A DNA stretch of 64,000 nucleotides from Termitomyces sp. T153 (Eukaryota > Basidiomycota > Agaricomycetes > Agaricales > Lyophyllaceae): assembly GCA_018296165.2 (NCBI GenBank), contig JACKQL020000007.1, positions 124,001 to 188,000 on the forward strand, in the 5' to 3' direction. Positions 12,519-24,340 of this stretch are shown in pieces. The translations under genes were made by a program, and so were the position numbers. The notes beneath the pieces were generated by a model. It saw nothing but the letters and a program-made list of their open reading frames with translations, did not search any database and was not told the DNA's origin. How positions within the stretch are numbered: the first letter of the stretch is position 1; each line of letters begins with the position of its first letter.

Positions 12519-15500
12519 ATGCGCCCACACGTCAGAAACAACAAACGAAGTCGGGGGAATAAAGGACCGGACGATGAACGTTATATAGGCTCACAGGTGG
12601 AGGATTTGCATTCTGAAACCTACACACGTCTCCACGAATCTTCTCGACATGGGGACAACTACGGAGCAACAGCAACGACTAGACAGTCTTACGATCCAGG
12701 TCGGGGGTCCTCCTCCCGAAACCGGCGTCATTTGGAAGAGTGGAGGCGGGATGACGAGGTGGAGAGACATCTTTACATGCAGGGCGACGGATACCACCGA
12801 CATAGTAGCGGGCGTGATGATCATACTATGTTAGATGCAAGGGAACCGGAAAGCTGGCCTCCCAGTCAGTATGGTAGTTCACGGGACAACTGGTCGCAGA
12901 GGTATGATTACACAGCATATCCTCCGTCCTCATATGCAGAGTCCTCTTCTCGCAACACTGCCATACACCTTCATGACGGTCGAAGTGCACCATTGGACCA
13001 TTGGCGAGATGCTGATCGGCAGATGCCTCCCCCAGACGACCGCCACCTCAGCAGAGAATCATCAAACTGGCGTCAAGAGCAGCGCCAGGAAAAAAACAGT
13101 CAAAAATATCACAACGACTCTGGATGGGATACACATCGCCGAAGTACAGTCTGGGATGAACCTTCTGCGGCCTGGGATGACATGTCGCGCGAAAAGGATC
13201 GTCGCCTCACTAGTGAACGAACATGGGACCCAGCTCCAGGGTGGCACTCTTCAGCCCAAAATAGCCATGAACTCGAGGATAGGTATTCACGCCCACGAGT
13301 GTCGACTACAGCATCAACTTCAGCTGGAAGAAACTCTTATCCTTACTCGAATGCAAACTCCAAAAACAACAATAAGCGCACTTCCCATAAATACAAACGT
13401 GATTGGAGGGACGATGATGGGACATTGAACAAGTATCTAAACTTTTCCTTGTTTAATTCACTACTTTTCTCATTTTCATCCTCACTAGCTGGCAAAGACG
13501 TGAGCTGCCTAGTGTTGGAACTTCGAAGCCTCAACCACGCAAAAAACAGCGACAGTCTCATTCACCTTCGCGGTCTCGTTCACCTGTCGGCTCATATCGC
13601 TCACGACGATCCTCCTGGGACCGATCGCGTTCACGCTCACATTCACCTGCACCAAAACGACAACGTCGCGGCGATACCCCGCCTGTCTCCCATACTCACA
13701 ATCCCAGTAACAGGGGACGTTCCTCAAACTGGATCCCTAACTCCCGTGGGCTTTCTCCCTATTCCCCAAGGTCATCGCCCTCTGGTCATCGTTCTACCAA
13801 TGATCTGGCGCGGGCTGTCTATCCCCCGGTTCCCCGTCATGACAAGGAACCCTCACCTGACTCGCCAAGGAGCTATTCGGCAGACCGGGGCCGCGCTATC
13901 TTACGTCCAAATTCTCGATATGCCAAAGAAGTATCATCTTCTCCGAAGGGTAGCCCTATGAGTCATTCGCGACACCGGAGGAGTATTTCTTCAAGATCAA
14001 GTGCAAGCAGCGAGAGAAGTTTAAGTCGGAGTCCTCCAGGTCCTGTGCGAGCTGTGCATCGCCTTCCTCCAGCGAATTTGAATGTTGCTATGTCCCCCAC
14101 CATCACTCGTACGACGGCTTCTACACCCAGAAAATCTGGTGATCAAAAGAATGGGAAGATTCAGACAAATGGAAAACATCACAACGTAAGTGCTCAGTGA
14201 TAAATCTCGCTCTTTCCTAACTTTAATTCCAGGGTAATCGACGCAAGAGTATTCCCTTCATACATGACTCTATGCCGCCACCGAATACCATCCCCTTACG
14301 TAGTCCCCATGCATCGTACCCATCCATAGATGATCATCCACCTATCCTGTATCCTCCATCCCAGTCCTTACCTCCCCACACTGTGCCGAAACTTCCCGAA
14401 CCCAAAACTGAACCATCCCCCGCATTCTCCCGTTTTGCACCAGTAAGGAATGCGGGATTCAAGCCCATTAATCAGACGAGTTCTTCGCTAAAGAAGTTCT
14501 TTCCTGGCGATGAGGACGAAGTCGACTCTTCTCTGGAAACGCCACAGACGAGAGGATCTTTTATGCGATCCATGGAAGATGTTCATGGTAATACTCACTC
14601 GAATGCGAAGCAGAGTGGCCGACCTCCGATTCACCATGAGAGGAAGGTTTGGCCCTCCCCCCCACCAATTGCGTCACCACCCCGCCGCTCTCCGATACCA
14701 CCACGCAAAGTCGAACCAGATGAGCCTCGACGTCATGTGGATGATGTACCAGTGTTTGTTCCCGCCGTTGAAATTAGACAACCGCCGGACCTTCACACGC
14801 ATACTTCTGTTACGCCACAAGTCAAGTCGCCCGCCGTAACCACAGAAAATGACGTACCTGAAATGCCATTGTTGCAATCACGAGGCGAACTATATAACAT
14901 TATCTCTCAGGTTGGCGAAGGGACTTTTGGCAAGGTGTACAAAGCCCAGAACATAGTGTCAAGGGTGTATGTTGCATTAAAGCGAATACGGATGGAGTCA
15001 GAGAAAGATGGATTCCCGGTTACTGCAATGCGAGAAATCAAGCTTCTTCAATCGCTACAACATCCCAATGTTGTACGATTGTATGAGATGATGGTCTCAA
15101 CAGGTATGTGACTTGGCTTACCTACTGTACGTTGCTCAAAGATGAAAGGTTCCGTGTACATGGTCTTCGAATACATGGACCACGACTTGACAGGGGTTCT
15201 CTCTCAAACACAGTTCATTTTTACAAGTGCTCATCTCAAGTCTCTTTGTCACCAAATGCTCGCCGGCTTGGCCTACCTCCATCACAAAGGCGTTATACAT
15301 CGGGATATCAAAGGTTCAAATATCCTCGTCAATAACCGTGGAGAGCTCAAACTAGGTGACTTTGGTCTCGCTCGTTTCTACCAAAAGCGTAGGCGTGCAG
15401 ATTACACAAACCGTGTCATCACGTTGTGGTATCGACCCCCGGAACTTCTGTTTGGTGCAACGGTTTATGGACCGGAGGTTGACATGTGGAGTGCTGGGTG

Positions 15501-16032
15501 TATTATGTTGGAGCTCTTCACCAAAAAGCCAGTTTTTCAAGGGAACGACGAGATACATCAGCTGGATGTTATATATAAGATTTTTGGCACACCTACTCCA
15601 GAGCGCTGGGCTGGAGTCATGGATCTTCCCTGGTTCGAACTTGTTAAGCCCCGGGAAGCCCTTCCCAACCGTTTCAGAGATCTTTTCCAGAAGTGAGAAT
15701 TTCTTTACTAATCATTGGTCATTGTTTTAACAGTTCTCCTAGATGGATGTCATCTGCAGCTTTGGACTTGGCAGAACGTTTGCTTGCTTACAATCCATTA
15801 GAACGCGCAACTGCTGCTCAAGCAATGGAGGCCCCTTACTTCAATGAAGAAGAGCCAAAAGCTGCATTACCTTTTGGGTGAGTTACAAGCTGAAGCGCAT
15901 AGTAGACAATACTGATACAATGAATGCTATAGACTTGCCACAGTGGAAGGGGAGTGGCATGAACTAGAGACAAAACGTGAACGTGCTAAGAGGAAGAGAA
16001 AAGAGACTGCCACAGAGAGTCAACATATGTGA
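12519..16032 (+). CDS. CTK1: RNA polymerase II CTD kinase, CTK1/CDK12 family
   Basis: Cyclin-dependent kinase that phosphorylates Ser2 of the Pol II CTD during elongation in this family. Exons 12519-13432, 13489-14185, 14233-15103, 15149-15692, 15734-15877, 15933-16032 give 1089 aa. The first 760 or so residues are low-complexity, rich in Arg, Ser, His and Pro with RS repeats (SPSRSRSPVGSYRSRRSSWD), as in CDK12/13. The kinase domain shows the Gly loop GEGTFGKVY, ALKRI, the cyclin-binding helix PVTAMRE (PITAIRE in relatives), catalytic HRDIKGSN, DFGLA, the T-loop RRADYTNRVITLWYRPPE and DMWSAGCI. The tail is basic. It converges with CSN4; the 3' ends are 121 bp apart. Confident for family; partner cyclin not in this window. 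Confidence 0.95.
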
Positions 16033-16153
16033 TAGTATCAATGCATTTATATCTATGGCCACCATAAACAATCAAGCTAATGCCGCAGTCAGATGGACGA
16101 GTCCTTTCTCAGTCAAGTGTTGAACAATAGATTCAACCTATGGATTGTGTCAG

Positions 16154-17655
16154 TCAGGCACGGCGTAGAGAGATATATCGATTTACATTTGCCGCCGTCA
16201 ATCTTATTTGTGCATCCCATCGTTTTGTAAATGGAGCACCAGTGTCTTCAGCCTCCTCAACAACATCCCCAAGACCCCCCGCTTTACCCTGCGCATCATC
16301 TTCTTCTCGGTTACCTTCGAACCAAATAAGTTTATCGACTTGGTCAATCGATCCACCTAAACGGCCTTGCTCAATCATCTTACGGGCCATTGTTTCTGCA
16401 GCTCCTGGCGTCAGGTCAAGTAGGGCGCCCAATCCTCCGAACGTGATATTGTTATATATTTGAGAACTTGCAAGTAAATTATGTTCCATGACGGCACGAT
16501 CCAGAACTGTGGCGGGGCCAGTTCGAGTGCTTGCAGCAGGTTCATCCATACCATCATATTGTCCGGCAGAAGCGAGACGATCATTAGAGGATATAGCTAT
16601 TTTCGCTAGTTGATGAGGCTTGAGAGTCTTTTCGAACTCTTTCACCTCAGCAGGGCGAAGGATGTGGTCAAGGAACATTTTGGAGAGAATATTGTACGTT
16701 GGGAGGTCGAGAGTTCGTTCATCACGATAAAGAGATGCAAGAACACGAGATCGATTGGGCCCAGCAGGCGCCAATACAGCACAGGTGACTGCAGCGAGCC
16801 TGGACACTAGAGTCAGTGCAGTGCATACCCCACAGTCAAAACAAGGATGCTCACAGCATGTGGCGTCGTTCTTCTTCATCAATCTCCCCAACGTAACTCA
16901 GTTCATGGTAACGAGTAGCGGCTTCCAAGAATTTACGACTATAATCGTGTATTCTAGCTTGGCAGAGCTTGAATTGCAAAAGAGTTTCACGATCGTTCAA
17001 GTCGGAGTGTAGGAGAAGCGCTGCGCGATTATAATATGTCTCTGCTTGGACAGAATCTTCGTCTTCCAGCAGGAGACGGACGATACGGACATAGACCTTG
17101 AGCCTCTCAACATCACTTCCAAGTCTGATCATAGTTAATCAGCTATGAGCTTGGATGAAAGACGAAGGCATCTATACGCGCCTCTCAAGGGATATGCCCA
17201 TAAGCACACGAGCAGACTCGCTCCATTCTTCTTCCTCTTCCAGCAGATCTGCAAGTTGGAAACGCAAAGTGTTGACCTGAGCGAATCCTTAATGAAATGT
17301 GGCCACGCTGTGAGTTGTTAAGACATACTTGTTCTTCGTAGCTTACAATGCGGGGCTGTACGGTAGTCAACGTGTCCTCGACAACGCGTTTTCGTAATTC
17401 AGCATCTTTAACGGAACCTTCGCCCAAGATTTTGACGAGTTCCGAAAGAACTTGACGGCCCACGACGAGACCGACACTGTCCTGATTGACTACAGTGTCT
17501 ACAAGTTTATGGAGATCTGCAACGAGACTGGACGGATCGAGACGAGATAGTATTTCAGGTATGAGCGCAATAAATGCAGGACCTTTATCTTTTTGATTGA
17601 GGGTAGAGATCTGTACTAGTTGGGCATCCATGGTGTTGCGCCCAAACAATGACAT
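16154..17655 (-). CDS. CSN4: COP9 signalosome complex subunit 4
   Basis: Scaffold subunit of the CSN, which removes NEDD8 from cullins. On the minus strand ATG 17655 begins MSLFGRNTMDAQL; an upstream in-frame codon is TTG, so 17655 is preferred. Exon 1 runs to YEEQ (donor GTATGT near 17330), followed by LRFQLADLLEEEEEWSESAR, LGSDVERLKVYVRIVRLLLE, then TCAVLAPAGPNRSR and the PCI/winged-helix part with LPTYNILSKMFLD, RPAEVKEFEKTLKPHQLAKI and LDRAVMEHNLLASS. The C-terminus ends in helix GSIDQVDKLIWFE. All of these are hallmark CSN4 stretches. It is functionally linked in principle to the CUL4 receptor-like WD40 gene 5 kb away, but I see no sign of co-regulation. Confidence 0.94.
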
Positions 17656-18032
17656 TGTCGCCAAGCCTATTTCCCAAAATCATGGTCATCACGTGGCAAC
17701 GATCCTGGTCTTTTGGTGTGTACCGCGCACCGCGTCAAGACCCTTGCGAGGAATGTAGATACTCTCCTTATCTTCCGTCATTCCTTCTTTTTTTTCGTCC
17801 ACCAAGGCTGGGTAACTTCTGCGGAATGATTCTTTTTCCCTTTAGATCTTTGCTCGTTAGATAGAACTCTGAGTTGGACAGACCTGTCTCTTCGCTGATC
17901 ATCACAGCTCGGCGCTGAAACGTTGACGTATTAGTGATACTCGTTGCTCTCCAGAGTGGTAGCCTTTCTTCTCTTCCTAACACTTACTTCCTTCAAAATT
18001 TCTATCGCTGGTCGCCCCCTTCCTTGATTATC
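17656..18032. promoter_or_regulatory. Divergent promoter region of CSN4 and the tyrosine-repeat gene
   Basis: 377 bp between two start codons on opposite strands. It contains a pyrimidine-rich stretch (17771-17800, ttccttctttttttt), common upstream of fungal starts. No specific operator is recognised. Confidence 0.5.
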
Positions 18033-21000
18033 ATGTCTCGTCCAGGAGCCCTTTTCACCCCCTCAGAGACAAACATCGATACTACAGGTCCTTCTCCCAT
18101 ACTTTATTCTGCTTCTCACCCTTGGAATCATGAGCTTCTACTCAACTCGACCGAGCCATCTCTCGCTCATTCTACGCCTACCCCAGAGTCAGCTGGAGCA
18201 CGATTTCGTAAAATATCATCAATCACATATCTGACACCTGGGCTTAAAGACTCTCGCGAGAGAGCTTTAAAACGATCGCCCAAGCCACTCGTGATAATAT
18301 TACCTCCCACTTCATTAATACAACAGCATGGTCAACTAGGACACACCCTCGCCTCTGGCCCCCGCCATAGATTATCAAATGGACTACTAATGCCCCTTTT
18401 TCCGACGGTAACTGTGGTTTATTACAAACGCGTCCATGTGCTCATCGTTTCGAAGATGTATGGCCAACTGATCGCAATAGCTCGTGAATTCAATTTTCCC
18501 AGCACAACTGGATTATGTCTCTACCTCCATTTTGTTGAGAATGGTGTAACAATGGCACCGCGAATTTCCGACGAAACTTGGCCGTTTATATGGGCGCATG
18601 TTTTTGAAGTTTCTTCTGTTCCAAAATCACCACTTAGTGGGAAGATTGAATTTGATCTCGATATGCATCAAGCTCGATGGTACGCGGCCTGGTTAGCATC
18701 TTCGCGTCGTGAGAACCACTCTTCATCCGTCTTTCCCTCTGACACTCCTTCCGTCAAACATGAACGAGACGATAGTAAGCCTACAGTTCGAGAGGAACAC
18801 CAGGAAATGATTCATTCTACTGTTCCGACGACACGTCATGTCCCCCGCAAACTCTCCCTTGTCGATAGATACGAAATGCATTCAGGCTCTGGCTTCCTAC
18901 TGGCTTCTCGTACAGCGATTTCTCCTCCTGTGCACATCCACCCATCAAGTTCTCCGACGCTATCTCCAATATTCCAGGATGCAGAATCCAAATCAATAAG
19001 ACAAGACCTGGATGATCGCGTTAATTCTTGGCGTTCCAGTGCCATTCTTAGGCATACATCTCTTGTTGCCACTGGGGATACAAGCTTGGGAATGGCCAAC
19101 ATGCCGAACTCCCCGTCCATTGACGACACACTCTTAGATATACCTAACGAACAACTCAACCTTGAAGATTATACTTGGTCTGTAACCTCTGCCGGACCCG
19201 ACGACTATGATCCTGTTTCGTCAGTTTCGTGGGAGCGGGTACCCTCTGTCCACATTGCCAATCGACTGGAGGGGTCCGTCTGCCTTACACCGTCGGACTG
19301 TACTTCATTTGGACCTTTTGATTGCACTCTGACTTCACCAGCACCTAGTATCTATCGACTTCCATCGCCCGATATCGCATATCGTATGTTTGAAGATGCA
19401 CCTCAGACACCTATAGGGACGACCTGGGGGGCACCTATTGAATATCCACCTTCACCTGCATTCTTCCCACAGCCGCCATCTGTAGACCTTGGGGAGAGGA
19501 TGGTTTCCAGCAGGCCTGTAACACCTGTGACAGCAACAAGTTGGGGACCGGCCTCTTGGCCATCTTCACCCATTCACACTGAATATACCCCAAACTCGGT
19601 TCACCTGGGCGACCGTGGTGATTTTAGCCGTCCCGTAACCCCCTCGACTGCAACGTCTTGGGGTGTGCGATTGTCTTGGCTTCCCAGCTCAGCTACCCCG
19701 TTCTATGGTGCTACGTTTGACGCCGGACATCATGGGTTTGAGGACACGAAACATGAGTTAGGTCGGAGCTCTGCATCTTGGTCATCGACTATTGGCGCCA
19801 GTGGTTCTCGTTCCAGAAGAGCCCCCGTTGATACACCATGGGGCCATTCGTGGCCATACCGTGAATTTGGCAGTACACGCCCGAGCCCTCAAATATTCAT
19901 TTGTGTTCCTTCGATCTATCCCCATCTCGTTATTTGTAGGTCGTATTCTCTCATTAAACAGTGAGTTATTGCTGATTCTTTATTCCAGACCAGTCTGTCT
20001 ATCCTCATTTTGACCTTTATCCAAGAGCTACACTTGCAGAAGACAGTTCGCCGGGATATACGGATTCCAGCTTATACGTAGACGTCTCACCCCCGACTAC
20101 TAGGGATGCACTTGCCGTACAGAGAGCAATCAGCGTTAGACTAACCCCATGCTATCCTGTGTTTGATCTTTGTAAGACTCGTCAACGGCTCTTCATTTCC
20201 ACTTCTTACTATCCTCTCCAGATCCTGCTGTCTATCCGGACAACCTCTATAAGATCTACCCACCGGTCTTTGCTAGTACCCTGTCTGCTGTGGATTTGGT
20301 CTCCATATATCCGTTCTTCAATTTGTGTAAGGAGCTGTACTATCTGTGTCTTGACGCCACTGATATTGTCCAACAGACCCCTCTCGCAGTTACCCATCTC
20401 AACGAACTCCTGCAACACAAAATCTGGACATAGAGACACAAAAAATGCAAAGATATCCTAATCTTGGTCCATGTGCGCCCTTTGACGGCTATACAAGCGT
20501 TCGAAATTCATGACTGCTTGTGCAGACCCAGCAAGTAATGGACGTATAATGTCAGGCAATCTTAAGGTACCTGACCATGACTTTGGATGTATGTTGCCCG
20601 ATCTTTTTACACGAGTTATAATGGAGTTGCGTGTTCAGATTCATTGGCCCAAAGTGTCAAGGTATCACGAAATAGTAAAGCCATGGAGGACATTCCCTTT
20701 CAATCAGAGACAAGTTCGTTCTTTACCACCGGTGAGTTGAATACCCCTGGGCCCTTGTCCGTGTCCTGGTTCATATATACTTTCAGATCCAACAGTCTAC
20801 CCTCACTTCAACATTTGTAACCCCCCTCTCTCCGGTTCTAAGTTCAATTACTGAGTTGTTGACAGATCCATCCTTGATACTTTCGACAGCTGCAGTCGTA
20901 AGACCAGCTGAGTGCTCCGTAAGGCTTGCGACATACCCGTTTTTCGATCTTTGTGAGCATGTTTCTTTCTTGAGTCCTCTTGTCTCAAATCCAGGACGTA

Positions 21001-22182
21001 GATCCTGCAGTGTACCCCGCCTTCGAAATCTACCCTCAGGCTGAGGGAGCAAATAGTCCTGCTAACAAGGTAGTGGGCTCGGGAGTGCTGGGGTATCCTT
21101 ATATCGAAATCTGTAAATTCGAACATGGATAACGTAACAATTTCCCTGATCTTTCCCTTCCAACCCAGATACGCCCATTCCTACTCAAGAAATTCTCTCT
21201 CGCAAGTCTCTATCAGTACGGGCGCCACCATCTTACCCCACGATTAACCTTTGTTAGTATTATCCACTTTGACTGCTTTTTCAATCAACAAATCTTCCAC
21301 CTTTAGACCCATTGGTGTATCCTTTCATCGAACCTTATCCTGTGCTTTCCTACGACGTTTTCAGGACACCTAAGTTAACCGGATATCCAGACTTCGATTT
21401 ATACCCGGAAAACGCCCCTGGCCTCAAGATGCTACATAATTCATCAGACCACACCGGATACGTATATCCAATCTTTAATCTTTGTAAGCCAGAGCTTTCT
21501 TCGCACAATCCCGTTGTCTGACTCTCGCAGACCCGGCCGTATACCCTTACTTTGATCTCTATCCAGTTGTTGGCGGGATGGTTCAAATCAAAAAGGCTGC
21601 ACGACCTCATACTGGCACCGTTTCAGTCAAGATTAAACCCAACTATCCGGCTGTAAGCACGTGTAAGGAGATTGTGATATTTTGCGACGTCATGGTAACG
21701 GACGATTTATAGATTCTACTGTATATTCACGTTTTGAGCTTGGGCCCTCCATAGACCTCCCACGGACAGGACTGGTGCCCAGGCCAAAATCGCTGAAATT
21801 GTTGGATAATCCAACTAACAACGAGTTACATGCTATAATGGCAATGGAGAGAGCTCGATCGACTCCCGTCAAACCAAGTCGTTTCAATACAAGGACAAAT
21901 TCGCATGCCGATCCTCATTGTGCTGTATTCCCCGACGGGATCGTGACAACTCCGAGTAGCGTATGGGACAATGACAGCCCTAGAGAGGTAGCCTTTCAAA
22001 GTAATAAATCTTCAGAGGCTCTATGGGGCCAGGTATCGACTCGGACTTTGTGGTCCAACAACGCCAAATTGCCATCGCCCGTACTCAATCACGACAGTCG
22101 CTCGACCACATTCATAGCATCCGAATCCACAAAGGATGGAATTTTACCACTGCAAATTTCACGACGAGCGTATCTATTGTAA
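18033..22182 (+). CDS. Large uncharacterised protein with repeated YPxFDLY units, one unit per exon
   Basis: ATG 18033 begins MSRPGALFTPSETN. Exon 1 (18033-19935) encodes about 634 residues: a domain of unknown fold (near LFPTVTVVYYKRVHVLIVSK) then a Ser/Pro-rich part with three variants of RPVTPxTATSWG. After that come 12 short introns of about 47-56 nt: 19936-19988, 20172-20221, 20327-20376, 20473-20525, 20589-20638, 20732-20786, 20817-20865, 20953-21001, 21113-21168, 21253-21306, 21484-21530, 21663-21712. Eleven of them split a Tyr codon as T|AT or T|AC inside units such as YPVFDL[Y]PAVYP, YPFFNL[Y], YPIFNL[Y]PAVYPYFDLYP. The final exon ends at 22182 after STYSTVYSRFELGPS. I do not know a function; similar YP-rich repeat proteins occur in Agaricomycetes as far as I recall. 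Exon choice is inferred from the constant phase. Confidence 0.75.
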
Positions 22183-22597
22183 ACTTCTCAAGACGTTAGT
22201 TCACAACAATTACCTTATTCGAATAGATCAAATCCATTGATAAGCGATTCGAATCGGAGGCTATAATCAGTGAAAACATGAGTCACCCTAATTCTGTTAG
22301 CTCGGGTGTACAACTTTTGTAGTCAATCTTCTCAAAATATCATTCATGTCTAATCTATCCTTATCATTAGCTCAAGACAAAGTTAAATTCCCGATGGAAA
22401 CCCCTGCCGAATTTCCTGCGCCACCAATCCCACCAGTCTTTCATGTGCTGCAAAAACCGCTGAGCAATTCGAAACACCCATATGCACCATGATATTATTA
22501 TATGCATGATATATCATCCTGTGTTATCCAATCAATACTAATAGATGGCTAGATATGCTGAATTTTCGCATTTAAAAACATGTACAAAAGTTTGATC
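22183..22597. other. Short convergent intergenic region
   Basis: About 415 bp between two converging genes. It is AT-rich with no ORF I support; probably 3' UTRs and terminators. Confidence 0.5.
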
Positions 22598-23538
22598 TCA
22601 CGAGATCTGTTCATCATAAGGTGGGCCTGCTTCAGCACTAAGAGTGTGGCCCGAACCAGGCATATGGACTGTTGGTGGAGGCGATTGAGACGTCTCTCGG
22701 GATTCAGCTCGGTGTGCAGGCGCAGCAGCACGAGCTGCTCGTACTTCCTTTTCCATTTCATCTCTAAGCTGTTTCGTCTTTCTGTCTTCCATATATGCCA
22801 ATTTCACCTGAGAGTTCATGAGTTGCCAGTCGTTCGACTAGAGAGATGGATTTATACCTGCTGCGCTAGTGCAGCAGCAACGGCTTTCTGGTCGACTTTC
22901 GAACGAGCAGCACGTTCGGCTCGCTGATTCTCCAAATCAACAAACTCTTTCAGGATGGCGGTTCCAGTTCGGAGATCGTCCATGTGTCGAGAGTTAAAGG
23001 TGTAATAAGGTTGAAAATTTTTGACCTTCAGCCATAAGTAATCAAGTTCAATGTATGAGCATCCCACATTGCACAAAGTCTAACCTCCGGTCGAAAACCA
23101 AGCTAGAGGGTCGTGTGCTCAGTGAGAATTTTTGGACGACAGGCTCATAAAATGGCACTGACTTCGATGACATATTCGAGCGTCCCCTTCGGGTCGACTA
23201 GATTCTTCTTGATGACAGTGTTGGTGGGTTTGAACTGCAGGAATTTGGGATTGTCAGGTTCATGCAGAAGGTTCTCTGCTATAGTTAGAAGGGTCTGAGA
23301 AGAATGATTTTAAAGATGTCTTAGAGAACACAAAAAACGCAAGCTATACTTTGAGCGAGGCAGCAGCCTGCTCCTTCGAATTTGGCCGTACGATGCCAGG
23401 ATCAATAAGGCGCCGGAAAGTTTGACGCCGCTCATGCTCAACAGCCATTTGAGCCGCAGATGGCTGAGCAGGTAATTGACGAGTTCGACGTTCGACTGCG
23501 GCGGCTAGTGCATCGGAAGATACGCTATCGGACGACAT
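22598..23538 (-). CDS. PUB/PUG-domain protein (p97/CDC48-binding type domain)
   Basis: ATG 23538 begins MSSDSVSSDALAAAVERRTR. Exons join by frame: ...KEQAAASLK, then TLLTIAENLLHEPDNPKFLQ and NTVIKKNLVDPKGTLEYVIE, then LGFRPE, then VKNFQPYYTFNSRHMDDLRT, then VKLAYMEDRKTKQLRDEMEK. The central part (leucine-rich helix, then FRPE and a conserved FNSRHM-like end) matches the PUB domain found in PNGase and UBX proteins, which binds the CDC48/p97 tail. The rest is charged coiled coil (LENQRAERAARSKVDQK) with an Ala/Pro-rich end. One donor is GTCAGT, a weaker site, so that junction is less sure. Likely role is an adaptor in ubiquitin/CDC48 pathways; exact function unknown. Confidence 0.75.
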
Positions 23539-23639
23539 AATAGAGCTCGGAAGAGCTATTATTGTCCTCCACGTAGGCGGAACGCGCGGCTTAACATATC
23601 ACGTGTGGACCCACTTTTGCGTTCAGCAAGAGTGGAAGC

Positions 23640-23655
23640 TCACCAGCAGTGCGGA
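23640..23655. repeat. Copy 1 of a 16-bp direct repeat flanking a dead recombinase region
   Basis: tcaccagcagtgcgga here is identical to 25185-25200. The two copies are 1545 bp apart and bracket the tyrosine recombinase relic. They could be element ends; unproven. Confidence 0.5.
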
Positions 23656-23989
23656 AACATTGTTGTGACCCAAATATTTACGCTACGCGATGATAGTCAC
23701 GTTTACGCGTGGTACATGATTTCCTGAGGCGTGTTCGCTTCCAGCGAAATATCAGGCACGGAAGCGAAAAGGCCTGGGTTCTTCTGTGTGACGGGGAGTA
23801 CTACATATACCCCGCCCAACCAAAGGCTCATGGTTCGCCCAGCCACAGATGAATCCCCCTACTCCAGGAACCGCGCGGCAATGCGGTGAACGTCCTGGTT
23901 ATTAACAAAATTACTCCTCCAGATGGTGAAATACTAAATACAATTGGCAAACGAATTTGTATAAACTATGTAGGAGAACACATATCTGA

Positions 23990-24340
23990 GATGCATCAGG
24001 ATAGAGATAGTATGAAAGGTGTCTCCAAACATACATGTGCAGGAAGAAGGGTCTCAACCGAACATGGCCTGCCAATGCAATCCTCGAATTGGTGCCCCCA
24101 TCCTGATAAAACCGGTTTCAATATTTCAACATACATTAGGGCTATCACTTCTAATGGTCGCCAATATTTCGGAAAGGAGTTGGAAGTCGACCCAGCAATG
24201 TCACGATGTCGGGAGGAACTCCTGTGAGTAACAAATGTGTTGTACCTCCTATGCGAAAGCAATGGCCACTAATCTTCACAAATTGTTCCGTTCCAAAATT
24301 GCGTCTATCCAGCCAAGTAGAACATGAGAAACCCAAGCTT
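23990..24340 (-). pseudogene. Relic of a tyrosine recombinase (Crypton/DIRS-like or related)
   Basis: The minus strand encodes GHCFRIGGTTHLLLTGVPPD followed by IVTLLGRL; the line then changes frame into SFPKYWRPLEVIALMYVEIL. The H-x-x-R element (GHCFRIGGTT), then the ALGRW-like helix, then the YWR/Y region is the signature order of tyrosine recombinases carried by fungal YR elements. At least one frameshift separates the two parts and no long ORF remains. Only about the C-terminal catalytic third is recognisable. Confidence 0.65.

Noticed and set aside
16140..17012. Plus-strand ORFs opposite CSN4
   Set aside because: Shadows of CSN4 exons, which have clear family motifs on the minus strand.
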